Of a stretch of DNA of 64,000 bases, positions 42,317 to 51,540 are shown piece after piece (positions within the stretch are counted from its first letter, which is position 1; each line of letters starts with the position of its first letter). The position numbers were made by a program, and so were the translations under genes. Under the pieces are notes generated by a model. It saw only the letters and a program-made list of their open reading frames with translations, had not been told where the DNA came from and made no database searches. The stretch comes from Acidobacteriaceae bacterium (GTDB taxonomy: Bacteria; Acidobacteriota; Terriglobia; Terriglobales; Acidobacteriaceae). The DNA lies in NCBI GenBank assembly GCA_028283655.1, contig JAPWKE010000003.1, forward strand, positions 310,001-374,000. Direction: 5' to 3'.

Positions 42317-44464
42317 TCAGAAAATAAGACGTGCGCCGCCGTTCACGACGCGTCCGTCCAAGGGTGCCCAGGCATCCACGGTCCAGCGTCCGTCTGACTC
42401 ACGAACCGGCAAAAGCAGCGGATCATGCTTCGTCTGACGAACGTCGCCAAGGTTCTCGGCGTTGACGAACAGCTTCACATGGGAGGCGATCTTTTGTTCG
42501 AACAACGCGCCGAAGAGGACGTACGGTACCGAGGTATCCCGATACGGGTTGTACTCCAGACGTTGTGTCCCGGTGTAGTAGCACTCTAACCCGATCTTGG
42601 TCTTACCTTCCTTCTCCCACATCCCCACCACTCCAAGGTTGTGGCGAGGTGTTAGCGGAACTTCCACGCGACCGACTCCTGGCTCCGGTTCGCTGGTGCG
42701 GACGTACGTATAGGTAGTCGTGACTGTGAACGGGGCTTTGCGCCATGTCCCGAGCAACTCCGTCCCGTAGTTACGCGTTGGACCGGCGAGGTTGAAGATG
42801 GAATACGTGTCGCCTCGATCTACGTAGACCGGACGGTCGATTTCAGAGGCGAACAGCGTGCCGCTCAGACTGATCGATCCGAATGTTCTCGATAGATCAG
42901 TCGATGCGGTCCGGCCTCGCTCCGACTTGAGAGCAGTCGGCTGATGCAATTTCGCCAGCCCCGCCGCTTCTGTGTCTTCCGTCAGAGCGGTAGACGCGAA
43001 GAAGCCCTGTCCTATGGACAAGCGGCTCGTCCATCCTGCCTTACGGATCAAAGCCGAAATGCGTGGACTGAAGAAGGTTCCGTACACATTGTGGAAGTCC
43101 ACACGTGCGCTCCCTGACAAGCTCAGCCAGGAAGTCAGCGTCAGGTCATCCTCTCCAAACAGCCCAGGAGCGCTAAAGGTATAAGCGAAGCGAGGAACGT
43201 CATGCGGACGGTACGCGTCGCGGACCTCGGCAAAGCCGGCGACCCATGTGTTCTTGCTAGAGCCTCCGCGGATGGAAACTTCTCCGAACAACAGGTCATG
43301 GCGATCATGTTCTACGTCATCCTGGCCGAACTCATGTCGATGCTCTTGATCCGAAGTGGTGAAGCGAGCCATCAGGATGTACTTGCCTGCGAGCAAACGC
43401 TGCATCTCGCCACCGAGGTCATAACGGCGAGAGAGGAGCGATTCAATGTAGCGTTGGCCAGTGGCGGCGAGAACGGAACCCGGCAATGTACCGCCAGCCC
43501 GGTTCTCATAGACGAAGCCGCCTGTCAGCATCGCAGAGTTGCCCTGCTTGTCGTCCCAGAACAATCGTGGACGCACGACTCCCCGCTGGTAAGAAGCGAC
43601 GTCAGCCCATCCGTCAGCGTTCTGATCTCTCGCGTCCTGAGTGAAACCGCCTCCCAGCAGGGTCCCGCCGAGATGAGGAGTGAGCTTTTGTCCAAGAAAC
43701 ATCGATCCATCGGTGGCGCCCAGAGAAGATCGATTGATGAGGAACTCGCGTATCGGCTTTTCGGTAGGCCGACGGGAGATGAGATTGACTACCCCGGCCA
43801 TTGCCGAGCTTCCGTACAACGCAGATGCGTTGCCCTTGATGATTTCCAACTGACCGAGGTCCATTGGTGGGATCTGCAAGAGTCCCAACCCGGCACCACT
43901 TTGTCCAAACAGCGGCAGTCCATCTGAGAGGAAGGCAGTGTACCGGCCTCGCATTCCTTGAACTCGCAGGCTGGAGGCTCCCAAGCCTGGCGAGGTGGTT
44001 TGCACGCGCATGCCGCCCATTTCATTGAGCATCATGCTGATATCGCCTGGCCGCATCGCCAACTCTTCGTTGATCTCGTCTTCAGACAGCACTTCAACGT
44101 GCAGGGGAGAATCCTGAAGGCGGACATTGGTACGGGTAGCGTAGACCGTGACCTCTTCCTGAGCTTCCAGTTTTGCCGCCAGCTCAACTTCGATCTCTGT
44201 CTGCTCGTTCTGCTCGATCCTGATGTGAGACTGGAAGGTTTGGTGGTCTTCCTTGTTGACGATGAGATCGGCGGCACTGCCAGGAACGAGTAGGGTTACG
44301 GTGCCATCCGCGCTCGTTGTGCCGGATACGCCCCCAAGCGAAATCGCTGCGCCCGCTACAGGACCTGCGGTATCCCCGACCGCGACATGAACGCTGTGCG
44401 CTTCAGTTTGTCCGAAAAGTGCGACATTCAGACAAAAGACCGCCGCCAGAGCAAGCTGTTTCAT
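42317..44464 (-). CDS. TonB-dependent outer-membrane receptor
   Basis: 715 aa. Signal peptide (MKQLALAAVFCLNVALFG), a carboxypeptidase-like regulatory domain (VAGAAISLGGVSGTTSADG) near 40-110, a plug domain near 120-230 (GMRVQTTSPGLGASSLRVQG, IEIIKGNASALYGSSAMAGV-like), then a 22-strand barrel ending ARLIF. It moves a bound ligand across the outer membrane. Location in a MerR-controlled pair suggests metal or metallophore transport; direction and ligand are unknown. Confidence 0.88.
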   Translation of the reverse strand: MKQLALAAVFCLNVALFGQTEAHSVHVAVGDTAGPVAGAAISLGGVSGTTSADGTVTLLVPGSAADLIVNKEDHQTFQSHIRIEQNEQTEIEVELAAKLEAQEEVTVYATRTNVRLQDSPLHVEVLSEDEINEELAMRPGDISMMLNEMGGMRVQTTSPGLGASSLRVQGMRGRYTAFLSDGLPLFGQSGAGLGLLQIPPMDLGQLEIIKGNASALYGSSAMAGVVNLISRRPTEKPIREFLINRSSLGATDGSMFLGQKLTPHLGGTLLGGGFTQDARDQNADGWADVASYQRGVVRPRLFWDDKQGNSAMLTGGFVYENRAGGTLPGSVLAATGQRYIESLLSRRYDLGGEMQRLLAGKYILMARFTTSDQEHRHEFGQDDVEHDRHDLLFGEVSIRGGSSKNTWVAGFAEVRDAYRPHDVPRFAYTFSAPGLFGEDDLTLTSWLSLSGSARVDFHNVYGTFFSPRISALIRKAGWTSRLSIGQGFFASTALTEDTEAAGLAKLHQPTALKSERGRTASTDLSRTFGSISLSGTLFASEIDRPVYVDRGDTYSIFNLAGPTRNYGTELLGTWRKAPFTVTTTYTYVRTSEPEPGVGRVEVPLTPRHNLGVVGMWEKEGKTKIGLECYYTGTQRLEYNPYRDTSVPYVLFGALFEQKIASHVKLFVNAENLGDVRQTKHDPLLLPVRESDGRWTVDAWAPLDGRVVNGGARLIF

Positions 44465-44503
44465 AGCGACAGGCTAAAGTCTATAGTTGCTATAGGGTCA
44501 ACT
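44465..44503 (-). promoter_or_regulatory. MerR-type promoter between TonB receptor and merR-like gene
   Basis: Only 39 bases separate the two start codons. On the minus strand TTGACC (44496-44501) and TAGCCT (44471-44476) have a 19-bp spacer holding the dyad CTATAG-TTG-CTATAG (44481-44495). This is the under-twisting spacer of a MerR promoter. The -10 box lies six bases from the receptor ATG, so the transcript may be leaderless. Confidence 0.7.
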
Positions 44504-44935
44504 ATGCGAACAGCTTTGAGCATCGGAGAGTTATCAAAACAGTCTGGAGTGAAGGTCGTCACGATCCGCTACTACGAGCAAATCGGGCTTCTTCCGGCCT
44601 GCGACCGGACCGCCGGGAACTATCGGGTTTACTCGCCAGAGCACGTCCAACGCTTATGCTTTGTGCGGAGGTGCCGCGATCTGGGCTTCTCTCTCGAACA
44701 GGTGCGCGATCTACTTCACCTATCGTCCGTCGAGCATTCTTCCTGCAAGGACGTCTGCAATTTGGCAGAGGACCATCTGCGAGACGTTGAGGCGAAGATC
44801 GCCGATCTGAGCCGGCTTGCATCCGAACTCCGCCAGATCAGAATCTCGTGCGATGGCAAGCGGCCTATCGGAGACTGCAGGATCATTGCAGCCCTCTCGG
44901 CCCATTCAAATAAGAACAAAGAGTCAGAAGGATAA
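44504..44935 (+). CDS. MerR-family heavy-metal regulator (Hg/Pb-type Cys triad)
   Basis: 143 aa. N-terminal HTH (SIGELSKQSGVKVVTIRYYE), dimer helix, and Cys81, Cys116, Cys125 (SSCKDVC, ISCDGKRPIGDC), with spacings 35 and 9 as in MerR and PbrR. An extra Cys85 is present. It is not the Cys pattern of CueR (two C-terminal Cys only). It probably activates the divergent TonB receptor/CDF pair in response to Hg, Pb or a similar soft metal. Confidence 0.88.
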   Translation: MRTALSIGELSKQSGVKVVTIRYYEQIGLLPACDRTAGNYRVYSPEHVQRLCFVRRCRDLGFSLEQVRDLLHLSSVEHSSCKDVCNLAEDHLRDVEAKIADLSRLASELRQIRISCDGKRPIGDCRIIAALSAHSNKNKESEG

Positions 44936-45278
44936 AGTTGATCTGGGCTACTCCGCTTAGCCTAACGATTAGGCGGAATCTACAAGAATCGGTCTGTCCG
45001 GGCACATAGGACAGACCGATTTGCATTGATATTCCACAGTCACGAGTTCGTCACAGTCTGTAACAGCCCTCAGAGGTGGGGAGGAGAGATGTGAAGAGAT
45101 CCGTAAACAGGGAGGGAGCTCCTTCCTTCCACATCCTCACGTATTGGGCTGGAGAACAGTTCAGTGCCGAGTCCTACAGAAGATCGCAGTTCCGTGGCCA
45201 GGTTCAACGGCATGAGCAGGACGAGCTGTCAGCAACGCGCATTAGTCACGAGCAGCACTCGCAGACGAGACCGCGATC
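44936..45278. other. intergenic stretch with two terminator hairpins
   Basis: GCCTAA-CGA-TTAGGC at about 44960-44974, and the 13-bp stem AATCGGTCTGTCC / GGACAGACCGATT at about 44987-45021 followed by TTTG, end the merR-like transcript. The rest (to 45278) shows no supported gene; the Cu ATPase gene ends here from the other side. Confidence 0.65.
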
Positions 45279-47903
45279 TCATTCATGACGCAGCCGGAGC
45301 GAATTCGCGATTACAGATACCGAGCTGAAACTCATTGCCGCCGCTGCGATCATCGGACTGAGAAGCACACCGAAGTAGGGATAGAGGATGCCTGCCGCCA
45401 GAGGAACACCAAGTCCGTTGTAGATAAAGGCAAAGAAAAGATTTTGTCGAATGTTTCGCATCGTCTCCTGACTGAGCTTGCGCGCACGGGCGAGCCCTCG
45501 CAAATCGCCTCGCACGAGAGTGATCCCACCAGCTTCAATAGCAACATCAGTACCTGTTCCCATGGCGATGCCGACCTGAGCCTGTGCAAGGGCGGGAGCG
45601 TCGTTCACACCGTCGCCAGCCATTGCGACGATCTGCCCTAGCTGTTGATGTCTCTTGACAACCTCAGCCTTCTGTTCAGGAAGGACATCTGCTTCGAAAG
45701 CAATGCCGAGCTTGTCCGCAACCGCCTTTGCCGTTCTGCTGTTGTCTCCCGTGACCATAATGATGGTCAGCCCGTCCGCTTTCAACTTGCGGATCGCCTC
45801 TGGAGTTGATTGCTTAATCGGATCAGAGACAGCCACGAGCCCCGCGGCTTTCCGGTCGATGGCAGCGAGCATCACTGTCATTCCCTGACTTCGCAGCGTG
45901 TCCGTTTCCACGCTGAACACCGTGGGATCGACCCCGATCTCGCGCAACAGTTCCGAATTTCCCACCGCCACATCTTTTCCTTCGATCACACCACGCACGC
46001 CCTTTCCGGTGATGGACGCAAACTCGCGAACGTCGCGTAAGGAAAGCTGGCGGGCCTCAGCCCCATGCACGATCGCAGCTGCCAGCGGATGTTCGCTGGA
46101 GCGTTCAAGACTGGCGACCAACATCAAGAGTTCACTTTCATCGAAGTCCGGCAGCGGTCTGACGGCTGTGAGTGTAGGCTTGCCTTCTGTCAGAGTTCCG
46201 GTCTTGTCGACGAGCAATGTGTTCACCTTGCCGAAGAGTTCCAGGGCCTCGGCATTCCGAACAAGGATGCCTGCGCCTGCGCCACGGCCTGTGCCAACCA
46301 TGATCGCCATCGGTGTCGCGAGGCCCAGAGCGCAGGGACATGCCACGATCAGCACCGCGACGGCGCTTACCACGGCATGAGCGAGCTTCGGCTGAGGGCC
46401 CAGCACGTACCACAGTGCGAACGTCAGCACGGCCGAGGCGATGACTGCGGGAACGAAGTACGCAGAGATCCTATCCGCGACGCGTTGAATTGGGGCGCGA
46501 GTCCGTTGCGCGGCACTGACCATTTTCACGATCTGGGAGAGGAGGGTGTCCGCACCGACACGTTCAGCGCGCATGGTGAATCCGCCGGTTCCGTTGATGG
46601 TTCCACCGACGACTTTGGCTCCAGGTGCCTTCTCAACCGGGATAGACTCGCCTGAAACCATCGACTCATCGACCGAGCTATTACCGTCGATGACCTCACC
46701 GTCAACCGGTACCTTTTCGCCCGGACGGACTCGCAGTATGTTGCCGATAAAAACTTGATCGAGCGGGACGTCGGATTCCAGGCCGTCGGCTTCGATCCTG
46801 CGAGCAGTCTTCGGCGCCAAGCCGAGAAGCGACCGCAGGGCGCTGCTGGTTCGGCTGCGAGCACGCAGTTCCATGACTTGGCCGAGGAGTACCAGCGCGA
46901 CGATCACTGCGGCCGGTTCATAGTAGAGGCCGATCTGTCCATCGGCATTCCGGGCTGTCACTGGAAAGACCTGCGGGGCTACCGTAGCGACAAGGCTGTA
47001 GAGGTAGGCAGCTCCGGTCCCGAGCCCAATCAGGGTGAACATATTGAGGCTGCGATGAACGACAGACTGCCATGCCCGCTCGAAAAACGGCCATCCGCAC
47101 CACCACACCACAGGAGTAGCGATTGCAAGCTCAAGCCATCCCCAAGTGGTGCCGGAGAGGATGTGCTGCAATGGCTTGGATGGCAGCATGTCGGAAGCCA
47201 TGAGCATGAGCAGTGGAATGGTGAGCACAATGCTGGTCCAAAAGCGCCGTATCATGTCGCGGAGTTCGGGGTTTACCTCCTCACTCGTAATTTCCTTTGG
47301 CTCCAAAGCCATTCCACAGATGGGGCAGGCTCCTGGTTTGAAACGAACAATCTGCGGATGCATCGGGCACGTGTACTCAGTCCGTAGGGACGGAGGGAGT
47401 ACGGTGGCCGGTTCGAGCGCCATGCCGCACTTCGGGCAGGCTCCGGGCCCCGTCTGGCGAACCTCAGGGTCCATCGGGCACACATACTCACTCGCTCGAT
47501 CGTCACGCGAAGCAGGTTTTCCTTTGGCACGGTTCGGCTTCAGGTATTTCTCGGGATCGGTGCGAAACTTGGTCGCGCAGTTCTGGCTGCAGAACCAGTA
47601 CGTCGTACCCCCTTGCGCCACCGATGCGGCTGCTTTTGTCGGATCAACCCTCATTTCACAGACAGGGTCGATTGCCTGCTTCGTCGGTTCGGCCTCTGCG
47701 TTGTGCGCTTCTGATGAAGTTTCCTGCTCATAGGTGTGGACGTACTTGGTGGGGTCGGCGTCAAATTTCCGCTTGCATCCCGACGAGCAGAAGTAATATG
47801 TCACGCCCTGCAATTCGCTTTGCCCCCCGGCATTCGTCGGATCGACCGTCATGCCACATACCGGATCGGCCGTGTTAATTTCATCATTACCGCAGCAGCT
47901 CAT
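45279..47903 (-). CDS. copper-exporting P1B-type ATPase with YHS and HMBD N-terminus
   Basis: 874 aa. The N-terminus lacks HMA domains. It has two YHS domains ([30 protein letters not shown]) and two zinc-ribbon-like heavy-metal-binding repeats ([30 protein letters not shown], each with CPxCGMALEP). The P-type core follows: [12 protein letters not shown] in TM6, [11 protein letters not shown] with the phosphorylated Asp, and [19 protein letters not shown]8 has [18 protein letters not shown], the Cu(I) MxxSS type. It exports Cu(I). ATG 47903 is chosen for its GGAGA site; ATG 47915 is an alternative. Confidence 0.92.
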   Translation of the reverse strand: MSCCGNDEINTADPVCGMTVDPTNAGGQSELQGVTYYFCSSGCKRKFDADPTKYVHTYEQETSSEAHNAEAEPTKQAIDPVCEMRVDPTKAAASVAQGGTTYWFCSQNCATKFRTDPEKYLKPNRAKGKPASRDDRASEYVCPMDPEVRQTGPGACPKCGMALEPATVLPPSLRTEYTCPMHPQIVRFKPGACPICGMALEPKEITSEEVNPELRDMIRRFWTSIVLTIPLLMLMASDMLPSKPLQHILSGTTWGWLELAIATPVVWWCGWPFFERAWQSVVHRSLNMFTLIGLGTGAAYLYSLVATVAPQVFPVTARNADGQIGLYYEPAAVIVALVLLGQVMELRARSRTSSALRSLLGLAPKTARRIEADGLESDVPLDQVFIGNILRVRPGEKVPVDGEVIDGNSSVDESMVSGESIPVEKAPGAKVVGGTINGTGGFTMRAERVGADTLLSQIVKMVSAAQRTRAPIQRVADRISAYFVPAVIASAVLTFALWYVLGPQPKLAHAVVSAVAVLIVACPCALGLATPMAIMVGTGRGAGAGILVRNAEALELFGKVNTLLVDKTGTLTEGKPTLTAVRPLPDFDESELLMLVASLERSSEHPLAAAIVHGAEARQLSLRDVREFASITGKGVRGVIEGKDVAVGNSELLREIGVDPTVFSVETDTLRSQGMTVMLAAIDRKAAGLVAVSDPIKQSTPEAIRKLKADGLTIIMVTGDNSRTAKAVADKLGIAFEADVLPEQKAEVVKRHQQLGQIVAMAGDGVNDAPALAQAQVGIAMGTGTDVAIEAGGITLVRGDLRGLARARKLSQETMRNIRQNLFFAFIYNGLGVPLAAGILYPYFGVLLSPMIAAAAMSFSSVSVIANSLRLRHE

Positions 47904-47971
47904 AGGTGTCTCCATATTTGGCTGACGCTTGAGGCCGTAATACCTTACAGGTGCGAGCGCCATTTCGCCTT

Positions 47972-48670
47972 CTACGCCATCGCTTCTTTGAGGCCGGTTT
48001 TCACAAGGATGTAATTCATCGGATAGGAGGTTAGAAAGCCGACGATCATGGAGATCTGCATCATGAACCAGTACTGTGGCTTGTTTGGGTGCAGGTGGGG
48101 CCCCGGAAAGGAGACGAAGTACGTCAGAGCCATCCACGCGTACATCCCAATCTGCCATGCGGTAATGGAGAGGGTGTCGGCCTTAATAGCCGCCCAGACT
48201 CCTGGGAAGAACGAGAGCCCGCGCATCGGCGCGATGGTGAAGTACTGAAAGACGATTCCGAGCGTCCAGGCAAAGATGTAGTCGATTACGAAACTCGCCC
48301 AGAGATCTGACCCCCAGAACTTCAGGGCTAGAGCAAAGACGAGAAACTCCGCGCCGATGTCGCCCAGAGTGCATCCCGCCCCACAGTGGCTTGCAGCAAC
48401 CGATATCTGTGGCGGTTTTGGATGGTCCTTCGCTTCCTTCATCATTCGTTTGTGTTGCTCTTCAGTCATGGGCTTCTGGAAGTCCTTCGCTTTAGGGCGC
48501 CCGAAGCGAAAATATGCCCACAGCGCGACCACGCTGCCATACAGAGCGGTCACAGGCCAAACGAAGTTCATGATGTTCATCTTCTGCGGATGGCGGCTCA
48601 CGTCAACAATGATCGTGACGGAACAAAGGAATGAAATTCCGAGTGATATCCAGGCAATCGTTTCCAGCAT
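47972..48670 (-). CDS. DUF4396 membrane protein
   Basis: 232 aa with about five membrane segments and the block [20 protein letters not shown] near residue 95, whose His and Cys pair could bind copper. DUF4396 proteins are often found beside copper ATPases and multicopper oxidases, but their function is not known. ATG 48670 has GAGGTG ahead. It lies between the cytochrome c and ATPase genes of the copper cluster. Confidence 0.85.
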   Translation of the reverse strand: MLETIAWISLGISFLCSVTIIVDVSRHPQKMNIMNFVWPVTALYGSVVALWAYFRFGRPKAKDFQKPMTEEQHKRMMKEAKDHPKPPQISVAASHCGAGCTLGDIGAEFLVFALALKFWGSDLWASFVIDYIFAWTLGIVFQYFTIAPMRGLSFFPGVWAAIKADTLSITAWQIGMYAWMALTYFVSFPGPHLHPNKPQYWFMMQISMIVGFLTSYPMNYILVKTGLKEAMA

Positions 48671-48678
48671 GTTGCACC

Positions 48679-49269
48679 TCAATGGTCGTGATCCATATGG
48701 GAGTGGTCAGCCGCTTCGTGGCTCTGTTGCAGCACGATAATTTGCTCCGGGCTGAGCTTCGGCAACTGTCGAAGGAAGGCGACGATCTTCCATGCGTGCT
48801 GGTCGTTCTCACCCGGTTCACCGAACGCAGGCATGCCCGACCATCGCACGCCGTTCTTGATCGTCCAGTAGAGCTCGCCGTCTGACATCTCCTGTGTATC
48901 CGTAGATGTGAGGTCGGGTGGGCGCGGGTACATGGTGCCTTTGAATGCAGTTTCACCCTTGCCATTCATCCCATGACAGACGGCGCAATGTTCGGCATAG
49001 TGTGAGGCGGATTCGTTAAGGTCAAATGCTGCAGCGGAGATGGGATTCTTCATCTCTTCGTACCGCGTGGGGATGGAGCTCTCCCATGCATGCATAGAGA
49101 CGTTTGCCTCCAGAGCAGAGGGTTCGGGACGAGCACCCAACCCTTTGCTCCAGAGGATCAAACCGGCGGCCACAGTGAGAACGAATCCTACAAGGCTCAA
49201 TGTCGCCCAGACATTCACGATTGTCCTGACAACCGGTGTTCGTTTCGGTTCAGTGTCAGGCCCGCTCAT
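48679..49269 (-). CDS. membrane-anchored cytochrome c
   Basis: 196 aa. One N-terminal membrane span (TLSLVGFVLTVAAGLILWS) precedes a periplasmic class I heme domain, with CAVCHGMNGKGETAFKG (CxxCH) and the axial Met in RWSGMPAFGEPG. The tail is His-rich (HEAADHSHMDHDH), probably metal-binding. It may pass electrons in periplasmic copper oxidation. It overlaps the DUF305 stop by 4 bases (ATGA). Confidence 0.9.
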   Translation of the reverse strand: MSGPDTEPKRTPVVRTIVNVWATLSLVGFVLTVAAGLILWSKGLGARPEPSALEANVSMHAWESSIPTRYEEMKNPISAAAFDLNESASHYAEHCAVCHGMNGKGETAFKGTMYPRPPDLTSTDTQEMSDGELYWTIKNGVRWSGMPAFGEPGENDQHAWKIVAFLRQLPKLSPEQIIVLQQSHEAADHSHMDHDH

Positions 49270-49805
49270 TTCCACTCCTTGACCCAAGCATTCATCTTGT
49301 TCAGATCCTTCTCCTGCTCGGATTTCATTTTCTGGCAAAGCGCTTTCAACTCAGGATGAACGGCTTGGGTTACACACTTCTGGGTATCGGCGATACCCAT
49401 TTGATGGTGTTGTCCCATATCGACGAGAAAGTCATGATCGAAGCTGTTCCCGCTGGCTGCGTGCAACTGGGTCATCATCTTTTCCTGCTGCACCTTGAGC
49501 TTGGCCTCCAGACTGACTGGAGCCTCGCCTTTGTCGCTATACCAAGACTGAAGCCACGAATCCATCTGCTGCTTCTCCTGCTGCTGGCTCGCGATCATCT
49601 GCTGACACCTTTGTTTCAAATCAGGATGGATCGCCTTTTCTGTGCAGAGCTGCGCCATGTTGATGGCACTCTGGTGATGTTGCGAAAAGCTCTGCAAAAA
49701 CCTCTGTTCGAACTTCTCACCACTTGCACTGGTCTGAGCGGAGACCGTGACGACGCAGGTGAGAACAGCGAGACAGAAGATGGGAATGGGACGGGTGGGT
49801 TTCAT
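49266..49805 (-). CDS. DUF305-type periplasmic protein
   Basis: 179 aa with a signal peptide ending SAQTS. It has two four-helix-bundle-like repeats with HH motifs: FLQSFSQHHQSAINMAQLC and VDMGQHHQMGIADTQKC, each followed by Cys-x-x... (KQRCQQM, KALCQKM). DUF305 proteins bind copper or other metals through such His/Met sites. It is part of the copper cluster. Confidence 0.85.
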   Translation of the reverse strand: MKPTRPIPIFCLAVLTCVVTVSAQTSASGEKFEQRFLQSFSQHHQSAINMAQLCTEKAIHPDLKQRCQQMIASQQQEKQQMDSWLQSWYSDKGEAPVSLEAKLKVQQEKMMTQLHAASGNSFDHDFLVDMGQHHQMGIADTQKCVTQAVHPELKALCQKMKSEQEKDLNKMNAWVKEWK

Positions 49806-49820
49806 GTGAATCCTCCTTGG

Positions 49821-51476
49821 CTAGTTGCTTCCACTTGAATCGGGAAGGTTGCGGGTTGTGTCATCAGAACCCATGCTCATCGGCAATTCGAGCGCACCAT
49901 TGAGCGTGTAATTCTGCAGTTCGGTTGCGGAAATCCACTCCTCGTGCAGAGCACGTATGTACCCAAGCTGGAGTGTGAACAACATCTGTTGGGCAACCAA
50001 CACGCGCGGGTAGGGTTGTGCCATCTGCTGATACTTGAGAACCTCAAGCTGATACGCCCGGCGGGCACGGGGCAGCATCTCTGTTCGATAGCGTTCTGCT
50101 TTGAAACGTGCCCGCTGGTAGTCCTGCGCAAATGGCTCCGCTCTGTTCTTCGTCCAGAGTTGGGTCCGAAGCACATCGTGATGTGCTCGCTCTACGAGAA
50201 CTTTGGAAGCATCCACGTTGCCCTGATTGCGATTCCACAGCGGAATGACCAGACCTGCCTCAGCGAAACTCATCCATCCGGTCTTCTTGCCGCCTGTGCC
50301 TTCGAGCTCTTCACCCGAATACCACTCACCGCCACGAAGCTGGAGATTTGGCACCTTCTCGCGCTTGGCCGATTTCACCCGCGCCTCTTCCGTCGCAAGA
50401 TTGGCTTGCGCCTGTTGAACAGCGGGGCTCTGCTCCATGTCTCTGCGGACGATGGCCTCGGCATCAAGTTGTGGCGGTTCAACAAGCGATCCCATCAACG
50501 GGTGGGGAGCCAGTGACGCCTGCCCGGCATATGTGGCCAATTTGTGGAAGGCTGCCAGGAATATTCGTTGCGCATCCACGAAGTCGATCTTTGCCTGCTC
50601 CGCAGCTACCTCAGCCTTGAGAACGTCCGCTGCGTCTGCTTGACCGACGCGTTCGAGTTCGTGTGAGTTGGTCTCCGTATCGAGCGCAGCCTTCAAGAGT
50701 CGATCATGGACAACCACTGAGGCCTGAGCCGCGAGAGTGTCGAAAAAGGCCTTGGTGACATCGTTGTGTACACGGGCGCGTTGAATTTCCACGCCCAACT
50801 CGTTGGAATGTCCTTCCGCTTTGTAGATATCCCGACGCAGGGCGAGTTTGCGACCAAGGATTACTTCCTGAGAAAAGAAAGCCCCTTCCTCTCCGCCGTG
50901 ATAACTGCCGCCACGGATGTGGTCGCCGGAGTACCCGATGACCGGATCGGGCGGTAACCCCAACTGTCGGCCTTGTTGTCGCGAACGCTCGACGTTGCTT
51001 TGTGCCTGGCGGAGAGTGGGGTTCGTTTTTTCCGCGAGTTCGATAAAGGCGGCTAAGGTCATTGGCTCTCGCGGCACCACGTCGCGAAGCAACTCGGGCG
51101 CAGGTAGATCACCACCCGTCCGTAGCTCGATGGCTTCTGGCTCTTGCATATCCTGCACGGGAACGGTGATCGAGCTAAAATCGCTCTCTGGTCCGGGCTT
51201 GAAAGCGCTCTGGTTGGCTTGCTGGTTGATCGAGTTCTGTTCACTTGCGCCGGCGGCCTTGGCTCGTGGATATCCTTGATCGTGTTGCATCCCTCCCATG
51301 TCACCGGGCATCTGGTGCGGCTGCTGTTTCGTCCTGTTCGGGGCAGAAGGGGCGGACTGCTTTTGGGGTGAACCCATGTTCATGCCCGGCATATCCGGCA
51401 TGGGTTGCTGGGCCATCAAGACCCACGGCGCCGCCGCCAAAGGCAGCAACATAAACGCATATCGAATCTTCATCAT
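49821..51476 (-). CDS. TolC-family outer-membrane protein with Met-rich N-terminus
   Basis: 551 aa. Signal peptide (MMKIRYAFMLLPLAAAPWVL), then a ~70-residue Met/Pro/Gln-rich segment (MPDMPGMNMGSPQK, QMPGDMGGMQ) that should bind Cu, then two outer-membrane efflux repeats with coiled-coil (ANLATEEARVKSAKREKVPN). It is a second TolC-like channel, separate from CusC, and has no adaptor gene of its own here. It may share CusB-CusA or a metal oxidation pathway. Confidence 0.87.
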   Translation of the reverse strand: MMKIRYAFMLLPLAAAPWVLMAQQPMPDMPGMNMGSPQKQSAPSAPNRTKQQPHQMPGDMGGMQHDQGYPRAKAAGASEQNSINQQANQSAFKPGPESDFSSITVPVQDMQEPEAIELRTGGDLPAPELLRDVVPREPMTLAAFIELAEKTNPTLRQAQSNVERSRQQGRQLGLPPDPVIGYSGDHIRGGSYHGGEEGAFFSQEVILGRKLALRRDIYKAEGHSNELGVEIQRARVHNDVTKAFFDTLAAQASVVVHDRLLKAALDTETNSHELERVGQADAADVLKAEVAAEQAKIDFVDAQRIFLAAFHKLATYAGQASLAPHPLMGSLVEPPQLDAEAIVRRDMEQSPAVQQAQANLATEEARVKSAKREKVPNLQLRGGEWYSGEELEGTGGKKTGWMSFAEAGLVIPLWNRNQGNVDASKVLVERAHHDVLRTQLWTKNRAEPFAQDYQRARFKAERYRTEMLPRARRAYQLEVLKYQQMAQPYPRVLVAQQMLFTLQLGYIRALHEEWISATELQNYTLNGALELPMSMGSDDTTRNLPDSSGSN

Positions 51477-51540
51477 GTCTCTCCCGGCTTATTCGAGCCT
51501 GGTGGCGAGTTCTCGCCGTTTGCGCCATCTGTTCTGGCGG

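Noticed and set aside
44987-45021. 13-bp hairpin as possible attachment or operator site
   Set aside because: Position right after the merR-like gene, followed by a T-run, fits a terminator better.
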